Part shown: one piece after another, positions 4,289-9,099 of the stretch
Numbering within the stretch: the stretch's first letter is position 1
Layout: each line of letters opens with the position of its first letter
Assembly (NCBI GenBank): GCA_019136035.1
Contig: JAGVUW010000864.1
Span: 1-9,099, forward strand
DNA from: Verrucomicrobiota bacterium
GTDB lineage: Bacteria; Verrucomicrobiota; Lentisphaeria; Oligosphaerales; JAFGRS01
Length of the DNA: 9,099 nt
Direction of reading: 5' to 3'
The notes under the pieces: model-generated
Seen by the model: the letters and a program-made list of their open reading frames with translations, nothing else
Databases searched by the model: none
What the model was told of the DNA's origin: nothing
Position numbers and translations under genes: made by a program

Positions 4289-6138
4289 CCCTGTTCGCCC
4301 CCGCGGTGCGCACCAAGAAAAAGCTGCGCATCGCACTCGACGGCCCCAGCGGCGCCGGCAAGACCTACTCGGCCCTGCTGATCGCCAGCGGGCTGACCGG
4401 CGGCGACCTGTCCAAGGTCGCCCTGGTCGACACCGAGCACGGCTCGGCCTCGCTCTACTCCCACCTGGGCCCGTTCGCGGTCGCCGAGATGCACCCGCCC
4501 TACAGCGTCGAGAAGTACGTGCAGGCGCTCGCCGCCGCGGCGGCCGAGGGCTATGAGGTCGTGGTGCTCGACTCGCTGACCCACGCCTGGTCGGGCGAGG
4601 GCGGCCTGCTCGACTACGTCGACCGGGTCGCCAAGACCAGGACCAGCGGCAACAGCTTCGCCGCCTGGAAGGAGGGCACCCCGCTGCAGAAGCAGCTCAC
4701 CGACGCCATCCTCGGTTCGGCCTGCCACGTGATTGTCACGATGCGCACCAAGACCGAGTACGTGATCGAGGAGAACGAGCGCGGCAAGAAGGTGCCGCGC
4801 AAGATCGGACTGGCGCCGGAGCAGCGCAAGGACTTCGAGTACGACATGGACCTGGTGCTCGACCTGACGCGCGAGCACCTGGCGACCGCCTCCAAGGACC
4901 GCACCGGCGTCTGGGCCGAGCGCATGGAGGTGCCGGCGGCCGGCCACGGCGAGGAGCTGGTCGCCTGGCTGGCCGGAGCCGCGCCGCCGCCGCCGGATTT
5001 CGCGGCGCCGCCGCCCGACCCCGACCAGCTGCCGCTCGGCGCCCAGCGTTGGCAGGGCATGGTCGACGCGGCGGCCGAGCTGGGCGTGACGGCGGGCCGT
5101 CTGCGGCACGAGTTCGATGCGGCCGGCTGCCCCGATCCGGAGCAGGCCCCGGTCGCCCTGGCGAAGCGGATCTACGCGCTCATGCAGGAGGGCGTCGCGA
5201 GGCGCGCCCGCCAGGATGAGCAGCGCGAGCAGGCGGCCGCGGGACGACCCGCACCTGACCCCACCGCGGCCGCAGAGCCCCGGCCGGCCCCCCCTCCGCC
5301 GGCCGGGGCTCCCCCCACGCCCGGCGAGACGATCAGCGCCGCCCAGGCGGAGCGGCTGCGGGCGCAGATCCATGCCAAGGGCTACGGTCCGCAGGCGGTC
5401 TGTGGCCCGCTCGGTCTGGAGTCGCTCGAGCAGCTGCCCCGCAGCCGCTTCGACGAGGTAGCCGGCGCGGTGGCCTCGCTGCCCGACCGGGTCGCCCCGG
5501 CCAGGGCCGAAGAGCCCGCCAGCGGCCCACAGGAGCTGGCGCGCTACCTGAAGCGCTGGCTGACCGATCTCGAGAGTGAGCAGGTAGTCAGCCGGCGCGA
5601 GCTCTCCAAGGCGGCCGCCGACCGCACCGCTGAGGCGCCCGCAGCGGCCGAGGTGGCTCCTGATCCTCAGGAGGCGCCAGAACAGCCCGCAGCGGCCTCT
5701 GAGAAGGCCCCGGCGCCGCGGCGCCCGGACGGCTGCCTGCTGGACGACTCGTTCATGTCCTGCGCCGCCATCAAGCGCGGCGAGGAGCCGCCCTGCGAGA
5801 GCTGCGAGCACTACGACGCCGACTTCGCGCCGCTCGACGCGGCCCTGCGCTCCGACGCGGCCGCCCCGGCCGAAGAGGCGCCGCAGTGGGGCGTGCCGCG
5901 CAAGACCGGCACGGTCGACGCCGAGCGCCTGAAGCGGCTCGGCATGCTCTGCGCCGACCTCGAGCAGCAGGGCGTGACGACCGAGCAGTGGCGGCGGGCG
6001 ATGCTCGAGCGTGAGCAGGTAGTCAGCCGGCGCGAGCTCTCCAAGGCGGCCGCCGACCGCATGGCGCGCTACCTGAAGCGCTGGCTGACCGATCTCGAGA
6101 GCGGCGTCGAGCCGCTCCAGGAAGAGGCGGTGGCGTGA
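4285..6138 (+). CDS. Sak4-like RecA-fold ATPase with long C-terminal extension
   Basis: 617 residues. Residues 10-235 are a RecA-type ATPase core of the phage Sak4/AAA_24 kind. It shows Walker A G20-PSGAGK-T27, VDTEHGS at 48-54, Walker B VVVLDS at 92-97 and a ...HVIVTMRTK strand near 150. Sak4 proteins act in single-strand annealing recombination together with an SSB, which is encoded 0.6 kb downstream. The usual protein is 200-350 residues; here about 380 are added. The extension holds helical modules at about 250-304, 347-402 and 544-608. Each resembles the small 'xxQ..RL...L...G......' domain at the C-terminus of many phage annealing proteins. They are separated by Pro/Ala/Glu linkers and a Cys cluster C484-x8-C493-x10-C504-x2-C507, possibly zinc-binding. 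Residues 418-448 are a permuted copy of 576-606 (see the repeats). The ATPase call is firm; the extension's function is unknown. Confidence 0.85.
   Translation: MTLFAPAVRTKKKLRIALDGPSGAGKTYSALLIASGLTGGDLSKVALVDTEHGSASLYSHLGPFAVAEMHPPYSVEKYVQALAAAAAEGYEVVVLDSLTHAWSGEGGLLDYVDRVAKTRTSGNSFAAWKEGTPLQKQLTDAILGSACHVIVTMRTKTEYVIEENERGKKVPRKIGLAPEQRKDFEYDMDLVLDLTREHLATASKDRTGVWAERMEVPAAGHGEELVAWLAGAAPPPPDFAAPPPDPDQLPLGAQRWQGMVDAAAELGVTAGRLRHEFDAAGCPDPEQAPVALAKRIYALMQEGVARRARQDEQREQAAAGRPAPDPTAAAEPRPAPPPPAGAPPTPGETISAAQAERLRAQIHAKGYGPQAVCGPLGLESLEQLPRSRFDEVAGAVASLPDRVAPARAEEPASGPQELARYLKRWLTDLESEQVVSRRELSKAAADRTAEAPAAAEVAPDPQEAPEQPAAASEKAPAPRRPDGCLLDDSFMSCAAIKRGEEPPCESCEHYDADFAPLDAALRSDAAAPAEEAPQWGVPRKTGTVDAERLKRLGMLCADLEQQGVTTEQWRRAMLEREQVVSRRELSKAAADRMARYLKRWLTDLESGVEPLQEEAVA
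5275..5311. repeat. Perfect 14-bp inverted repeat in the ATPase gene
   Basis: The arms 5275-5288 and 5298-5311 are perfectly complementary and almost entirely G+C, with a 9-nt pyrimidine loop. In protein it lies in the Pro-rich linker AEPRPAPPPPAGAPPTPG. RNA would form a very stable hairpin, followed by a run of C rather than T, so it is not a classical terminator. It may be a by-product of Pro/Ala/Arg codon choice. Confidence 0.6.
5537..5626 (+). repeat. 90-bp unit, permuted copy (order A-B)
   Basis: It consists of block A (5537-5576) followed by block B (5576-5626). Both are identical base for base to blocks at 6062-6101 (A) and 6011-6061 (B), but here in the opposite order. It is in frame and encodes ARYLKRWLTDLES then EQVVSRRELSKAAADR. 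If these 90 bp are removed, the flanks join as ...GPQE-P-AEAPAAAE..., a continuous Pro/Ala/Glu linker, so this copy looks like the inserted one. Confidence 0.9.
6011..6101 (+). repeat. 90-bp unit, native-order copy (order B-A)
   Basis: Block B (6011-6061) is followed directly by block A (6062-6101). In protein it is the second half of the last helical module (VVSRRELSKAAADRM then ARYLKRWLTDLES), where it reads as a coherent domain. CTCGAG occurs at 6004-6009 and again at 6094-6099, exactly 90 bp apart, and so brackets one unit. Confidence 0.9.
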
Positions 6139-6485
6139 TGGCGTCGCCCGAGGAGACCGCACGGCGCGCCCACTGGAGGGCGCACTTCGATCCCGCCCGG
6201 CCGCTGGCCGAGCAGCTCGATAAGCCCTGGATCGACATGTGGCAGGTGGCCCACATCATGGGCATCAGCGAGGCCAGCGCCTACAAGAGCGCCAAGCGCT
6301 TCCATGCCGCCATGCTGGCCGGCGACTGGGCGGCGGCCGCGCGTGAGGTGCCCTGCATCGTGATGGGCCGTACGCATCGCGTGCCCCGGGCCGCCTTCGA
6401 GCTCTGGTGGGGCTCGGCCGGTGGGGCGATGCTGGCCGCGCTCACGGAGCGGCAGGACCATCTCGTCCTGAAGGAGGCCTCATGA
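6138..6485 (+). CDS. Helix-turn-helix DNA-binding protein
   Basis: 115 residues from ATG 6138, which shares one base with the ATPase stop (TGATG); a GTG at 6135 is an alternative giving one extra residue. Residues 30-60 hold an HTH: WIDMWQVAHIMGISEASAYKS, helix-turn-helix with the ISxxxAY recognition helix. VPCIVMGRTHRVPRAAFELW follows, the typical basic wing and final helix of phage excisionase/HTH_17-like proteins. The last 20 residues add a helix. It is soluble and cytoplasmic. Its place between the recombination ATPase and SSB suggests control of, or loading at, phage DNA, but no direct evidence of target exists. Confidence 0.7.
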   Translation: MASPEETARRAHWRAHFDPARPLAEQLDKPWIDMWQVAHIMGISEASAYKSAKRFHAAMLAGDWAAAAREVPCIVMGRTHRVPRAAFELWWGSAGGAMLAALTERQDHLVLKEAS

Positions 6486-6727
6486 GCGAACCGGTCATCC
6501 TGCGCCCGCGCCGCGACGGACCCTTCTACGAGCTGCGGCCGGCCGCCGGCGGCGGCTTCCGCTGCGTGCCTTACTACTCGGAGCCCGACGGTGGCCGCGT
6601 CATGACCCCGTCCGAGGCGGCCGAATATGCCGCCACGGTGAGACGGATGCCCGACTCACTCGTGATCGGCGACCCCAGGACCCTACTGCCGCGCCTGATG
6701 CGCGACTCCCAGGAGGAGACGACATGA
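6482..6727 (+). CDS. Hypothetical 81-residue phage protein
   Basis: ATG 6482 lies in an ATGA overlap, with AGGAGG a few bases upstream (6471-6476). The N-terminal half looks beta-rich (VILRPRRDGPFYELRPAAGG, GFRCVPYYSEPDGGRVMTPS). A helix, EAAEYAATVRRM, then leads to an acidic end (SQEETT). No membrane or metal motif is seen, and I do not recognise the family. Being coupled to the SSB gene, it probably belongs to the same DNA-metabolism set. Confidence 0.65.
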   Translation: MSEPVILRPRRDGPFYELRPAAGGGFRCVPYYSEPDGGRVMTPSEAAEYAATVRRMPDSLVIGDPRTLLPRLMRDSQEETT

Positions 6728-7152
6728 TCCTGATCACCATCCCCGACGGCCGACTCTGCGCCGAGCCCCGTATCAACGACCTGCCCAGCGGCGCTCGCGT
6801 GGCCAACGTGCGCGTGGCCAGCAACTACCGCGTCAAGGACGGCGAGGAGTGGGTCTCCGAGGGCATGTTCTTCGACGCGGCCCTGTACCGCGGCGTCGAC
6901 ACGCTGGCGACCTACTTCACCAAGGGCAGCCCGATCGTGATCTTCGGCCAGCTGCAGGAGCGCGAGTGGACCGACCGCGACGGCAACCCGCGCAAGTCGC
7001 TCGAGATCGCGCGCGCTGACTGGGCCTTCCCGCCCAAATCGGCCGAGGACGGCCGTCAGGCCACGCCTGCGACCGAGCCGCGGGCCAAGGTCCAGCCCCA
7101 GATGGCCGCGACGACGTCCGCCCCGGCCGGCGACGACGGGATCCCCTGGTGA
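6724..7152 (+). CDS. ssb: Single-stranded DNA-binding protein (SSB-like)
   Basis: 142 residues from ATG 6724 (ATGA overlap). The N-terminal about 105 residues show the OB-fold pattern of bacterial SSB: GARVANVRVASNYRVKDGEE, EGMFFDAALYRGVDTLATYF, KGSPIVIFGQLQEREWTDRDGNPRKSLEI. A Pro/Ala/Thr linker ends in DDGIPW, an acidic tip like the DDDIPF of SSB proteins, which docks partner enzymes; here Trp replaces the usual final Phe. It should coat single-stranded phage DNA and work with the Sak4-like ATPase upstream. The length is a little shorter than host SSB, as usual in phages. Confidence 0.88.
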   Translation: MILITIPDGRLCAEPRINDLPSGARVANVRVASNYRVKDGEEWVSEGMFFDAALYRGVDTLATYFTKGSPIVIFGQLQEREWTDRDGNPRKSLEIARADWAFPPKSAEDGRQATPATEPRAKVQPQMAATTSAPAGDDGIPW

Positions 7153-7421
7153 AGGGCGCGCGCGGCCTGGACTGGCGGCCGATCGACCCGGACGAGATCC
7201 CCGCCCGGCTGACCCGCTCGCGGGTGAGCAAATACGCCGTCACGCTGGCCGAGTTCGTGCGCAGCGGCGCGGCGGCGGTCGAGCTCGACATCGAGACGCT
7301 ATCCGGCACGCACTCGGTAGCCCATAGCCTGCGCAGACAGCTCCGCGCCATGCAGCTCGAGGGGCGCGTCGCCGTGGTCAACCGTCAGGGGCGCGTCTTC
7401 CTGGTCAGGACAGCGGCGTGA
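7149..7421 (+). CDS. Hypothetical winged-helix-like phage protein
   Basis: 90 residues from GTG 7149 (GTGA overlap with SSB). After a basic start it reads SKYAVTLAEFVRSGAAAVEL, a middle segment (THSVAHSLRRQLRAM) and GRVAVVNRQGRVFLVR. A helix-strand-helix-hairpin order of this type occurs in small phage proteins that appear to adopt a winged-helix fold, ending in a beta hairpin. DNA binding is plausible from the basic helix but not shown. No enzyme or membrane motif is seen. Confidence 0.65.
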   Translation: MKGARGLDWRPIDPDEIPARLTRSRVSKYAVTLAEFVRSGAAAVELDIETLSGTHSVAHSLRRQLRAMQLEGRVAVVNRQGRVFLVRTAA

Positions 7422-7666
7422 ATACAGCCATCGCCGCGGCCGTGATGTGGCCAGATACCCCATGGTGGTATCTGGCCCTGGCCGCGCTGATCCTGCTGGC
7501 GGCCGGGTTCACGCTGGGCTGGATCGGCTGCGCGATCTGCGCGAGCGGCAAGCGGGAGGACGCCTGCCGGGCGGCCTACAACGAAGGCATCAGGAGAGCC
7601 GCACAGACCAGGGCGGAGCTGTTCGAGCTTGCCACTGACGGACTGGATGCTGGTGATGAGCCGTGA
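7418..7666 (+). CDS. Single-pass membrane protein, 82 residues
   Basis: GTG 7418 (GTGA overlap). One strong hydrophobic helix at about 17-40 (WYLALAALILLAAGFTLGWI, then GCAICA), followed by a soluble helical tail (GKREDACRAAYNEGIRRAAQ...). It has four cysteines, two of them inside the helix end. The perfect inverted repeat at 7449-7477 lies in the codons just before the helix. No family is recognised. Confidence 0.6.
   Translation: MNTAIAAAVMWPDTPWWYLALAALILLAAGFTLGWIGCAICASGKREDACRAAYNEGIRRAAQTRAELFELATDGLDAGDEP
7449..7477. repeat. Perfect 11-bp inverted repeat within a gene
   Basis: The arms 7449-7459 (GGCCAGATACC) and 7467-7477 are exact complements around a 7-nt loop that contains the palindrome CCATGG. 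With a one-base bulge the pairing runs almost to the centre. It lies about 30 bases into the gene at 7418. It could be a DNA operator or a start-proximal mRNA hairpin; neither is proven. Confidence 0.6.
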
Positions 7667-7758
7667 CGCCACTGGGTTGGACGATCGTCATCCTGACAGT
7701 CGGCCTGATCGGCCTGCTCACCGCGCTGGCGCTGACGGCGATGACGATGCTGCCGTGA
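7663..7758 (+). CDS. 31-residue membrane peptide
   Basis: Starts at GTG 7663 (GTGA overlap) and ends in another GTGA overlap at 7755. Nearly the whole product is one hydrophobic helix (WTIVILTVGLIGLLTALALT) with a polar cap at each end. The two perfect junctions and the clean hydrophobic sequence support a real gene despite its size. It would sit in the inner membrane; no family is recognised. Confidence 0.6.
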   Translation: MTPLGWTIVILTVGLIGLLTALALTAMTMLP

Positions 7759-7931
7759 CGGACAAGCTCGACAGCTACGTCGTCCTCATCCGCCACGGCC
7801 GCCCCCGCCGCCGCGACTACGAGGTGGTGCGCGTGCTGGCGCGTGACTCGGCCAGCGCGCGGCGCACGGTGGGGACGTACCTGGACAAGAGGGACGCGGT
7901 GATAAGCGTGTATCGGGAGGAGGAGGCATGA
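7755..7931 (+). CDS. Hypothetical 58-residue protein
   Basis: GTG 7755 was chosen for its GTGA overlap with the membrane peptide; a longer frame upstream reads as low-complexity out-of-frame sequence. The product reads KLDSYVVLIRHGRPRRRDYE, then VVRVLARDSASARRTVGTYL and DAVISVYREEEA. A beta-beta-helix-beta order with an Arg-rich turn suggests a compact, possibly nucleic-acid-binding fold. It ends in an ATGA overlap preceded by GGGAGGAGG (7916-7924). The family is unknown. Confidence 0.55.
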   Translation: MTDKLDSYVVLIRHGRPRRRDYEVVRVLARDSASARRTVGTYLDKRDAVISVYREEEA

Positions 7932-8167
7932 GTCTGTCTTGGCTGGACGACGAAGACGCGGCCGCAGTGGAAAAAACTCGCGTCCTACGTCCACTAAAAG
8001 CGATTCGCGCCAAGTGCCTGGACTGTTGTTGCGGCTCAGTCAAAGAGGTCCGTTTATGCCCATCTAGGTCGTGCTTTTTGTGGCCGTACCGCATGGGGAC
8101 GCGGCCGACCAGCAAAGTGGCACAGGCTGCGAACGAGGCGGCGCAGATGGCTGAGGCGGAGCGATGA
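7928..8167 (+). CDS. Phage protein with CLDCC...RLCP...C zinc-type motif
   Basis: 79 residues from ATG 7928, with an excellent GGGAGGAGG about 4 nt upstream. The centre, KAIRAKCLDCCCGSVKEVRL followed by CPSRSCFLWPYRMG, is the signature of a small protein family very common in phages and prophages: C30-x2-C33, C44-x4-C49, then LWPYR. The spacing suggests one bound zinc. The family's function is not established. Base composition from about 7965 to 8090 is clearly lower in GC than its neighbours, with TTA, TCT, TTT, AGG and AAA codons that are rare in this operon. This suggests recent acquisition or strong constraint on the sequence. Confidence 0.8.
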   Translation: MSLSWLDDEDAAAVEKTRVLRPLKAIRAKCLDCCCGSVKEVRLCPSRSCFLWPYRMGTRPTSKVAQAANEAAQMAEAER

Positions 8168-8451
8168 GCGAAACGCACGACAAGTTCGAGTCCGGCTGCG
8201 ACTTCGAGCTGGACGGTCCCGACAAGATGTCCGACTTGCCGATCGAGGACAGGCTCAGCGCTTGGATGGCGTGGGCATACGGCCACGGCGACGAGCTCGC
8301 CCTGGTCGTCAAAGGCGTCATCTACGGCGCCGTCGTCTTCGGCGTGCTCGCGATCGCCAGGACACGGAGCGGCGCCGGCGTCGCGTGGGCCGCGGCCGCC
8401 GTGCTCGCCCTCGTGGTCGCCTACACCGCGGTCGGTTTGGTGATCGCATGA
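8164..8451 (+). CDS. Two-helix membrane protein, 95 residues
   Basis: ATG 8164 (ATGA overlap). An acidic soluble N-terminus of about 40 residues is followed by two hydrophobic segments, about 46-64 (LALVVKGVIYGAVVFGVLAI) and 71-94 (AWAAAAVLALVVAYTAVGLV), joined by a short basic turn (ARTRSGAG). The basic turn suggests that both termini face outward or a hairpin inserts from the cytoplasm. No family is recognised. Confidence 0.6.
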   Translation: MSETHDKFESGCDFELDGPDKMSDLPIEDRLSAWMAWAYGHGDELALVVKGVIYGAVVFGVLAIARTRSGAGVAWAAAAVLALVVAYTAVGLVIA

Positions 8452-8714
8452 ACGGCGATCTCCTCAAACTCGCCGGCTTGCTCGTCATCCTCGCCGGCGC
8501 CGCCGTCATCGGAGCGATCGCCGGCGAGTGGTACGGCTACCGCCGTGGCTACCGCGCCGGCTATCGTGACGGCAACCCGTTCCGGCCGATGCTTGTCGGC
8601 ATCACCAACCTGCAGCGAGCGCTCGCAGCCCAGGCGCCGAAGATGGAGGCCGCCATGCGCCAGGCCGTCCAGGCCGAGGCCGACCGCATCACGAAGGAAG
8701 CCGCCGATGAGTGA
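8448..8714 (+). CDS. Single-pass membrane protein with glycine-tyrosine repeat
   Basis: 88 residues from ATG 8448 (ATGA overlap). One helix at about 6-26 (LKLAGLLVILAGAAVIGAIA) is followed by a regular GxxxG-like motif, YGYRRGYRAGYRDG, repeating every four residues. An amphipathic helical tail (about 50-88) may form a coiled coil. Such Gly/Tyr/Arg patterns occur in small membrane proteins that self-associate. The cellular role is unknown. It overlaps the next gene by eight bases. Confidence 0.6.
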   Translation: MNGDLLKLAGLLVILAGAAVIGAIAGEWYGYRRGYRAGYRDGNPFRPMLVGITNLQRALAAQAPKMEAAMRQAVQAEADRITKEAADE

Positions 8715-8940
8715 CGACGGCCTGTTCCCACTCCTGCCGCTCGAGCGCCTCGCCCGCCTCGAGGCCTTCGTCCGCGTGGAGCTCGGCCACAGCGAGGGGA
8801 TGCTGGTGAACGCCGGCAAGACGAAGACGCCGGCCGATCGCCGGCGCCTCGAGGAGTACTGGCAGGCCAGGTGCGACGACGCCCGCGACGCCCTCGAGCA
8901 CGTGAGCGCGTTGCGTGCAGAGCTCGAGCGCATCACGTGA
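8707..8940 (+). CDS. Hypothetical 77-residue helical protein
   Basis: ATG 8707 overlaps the previous stop by eight bases. It is almost wholly alpha-helical and charged: LERLARLEAFVRVELGHSEG, a polar loop (NAGKTKTPAD), then RRRLEEYWQARCDDARDALE and a terminal helix. No membrane or catalytic motif is seen, and no family is recognised. It ends in a GTGA overlap with the last gene. Confidence 0.6.
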   Translation: MSDDGLFPLLPLERLARLEAFVRVELGHSEGMLVNAGKTKTPADRRRLEEYWQARCDDARDALEHVSALRAELERIT

Positions 8941-9099
8941 CGCGCGCCAACCGCATGACCGCGGCCGAAGTGGCCGCCGCGCTCGAGGCCGAGCGCGAGC
9001 GCGACGAACTGTTGTCGGAAAACGCCGACCTTCGCCTGACCCTCACCAAGGACGGCCTACTTGGCCGCATGGAAGAGGCCGAACGGCTTGGATATGAAA
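8937..9099 (+). CDS. Coiled-coil protein, 3' partial
   Basis: GTG 8937 (GTGA overlap); the frame runs off the right edge after 54 codons. The visible part, AAEVAAALEAERERDELLSE then NADLRLTLTKDGLLGRMEEA, is a heptad-like coiled coil of charged residues. The product cannot be named from this fragment. Confidence 0.5.
   Translation, partial: MTRANRMTAAEVAAALEAERERDELLSENADLRLTLTKDGLLGRMEEAERLGYE

Noticed and set aside
4258..6162. A 634-codon open frame on the minus strand opposite the ATPase gene
   Set aside because: It is a mirror of the high-GC codon bias of the real gene: composition is Arg/Leu/Gly/Ala-rich with no domain, and the plus strand has clear Walker motifs and coupled starts.
1..9099. 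tRNA or rRNA genes, CRISPR arrays, transposases
   Set aside because: No cloverleaf with a T-loop GTTCGA-type signature, no regularly spaced short repeats and no transposase motif was found by reading both strands.

Overview
The window looks like a stretch of a tailed phage or prophage from a high-GC bacterium. The host is probably actinobacterial-like: GC is about 70% by eye, GTG starts are common, and -10 boxes have the form TAnnnT. The host cannot be fixed more closely, and no terminase, capsid, integrase, repressor or endolysin is visible. The phage assignment rests on a tail-type protein with a characteristic repeat, a holin-like membrane protein, three excisionase-type helix-turn-helix (HTH) proteins, a Sak4-like recombination ATPase with its usual coiled-coil neighbour, an SSB, and many tiny overlapping genes.

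Region 1 (1-1713, + strand) is the end of a structural/late module. A tail or baseplate-type protein enters from the left edge and ends at a strong hairpin terminator (865-902). A candidate promoter (919-947) follows. After it come a possible leaderless micro-ORF, a 31-residue single-helix membrane protein, a 65-residue HTH protein and a 110-residue protein with three membrane helices (holin-like). These genes are chained by start/stop overlaps up to the HTH gene. A bidirectional-type hairpin (1726-1760) closes the block.

Region 2 (1714-2704) is a switch region with visibly lower GC. It holds the only minus-strand gene, a double zinc-ribbon protein with a C-terminal membrane helix. This gene has its own Shine-Dalgarno and weak candidate promoter and ends at the shared terminator, an arrangement typical of a phage 'moron' (cargo) gene. 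A rightward excisionase-type HTH gene follows. Its stop codon lies inside the -35 box of the best promoter in the window (TTGACA, 17 bp, TAGGGT, 2595-2623).

Region 3 (2705-9099, + strand) is one uninterrupted early-type polycistron of 17 genes. All 16 junctions overlap, mostly as ATGA or GTGA. Its recognisable core is DNA recombination/replication: a coiled-coil recombination-associated protein (3644-4288), a Sak4-like ATPase with long C-terminal extensions (4285-6138), an HTH protein (6138-6485) and an SSB (6724-7152). A string of very small proteins follows. Four have predicted membrane helices, and one carries the Cys motif of a widespread phage family (7928-8167).

The most unusual structure is inside the ATPase gene. 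A 90-bp (30-codon) unit at its 3' end occurs a second time, identical in sequence but circularly permuted (5537-5626). That copy sits in frame in the middle of a Pro/Ala/Glu-rich linker.
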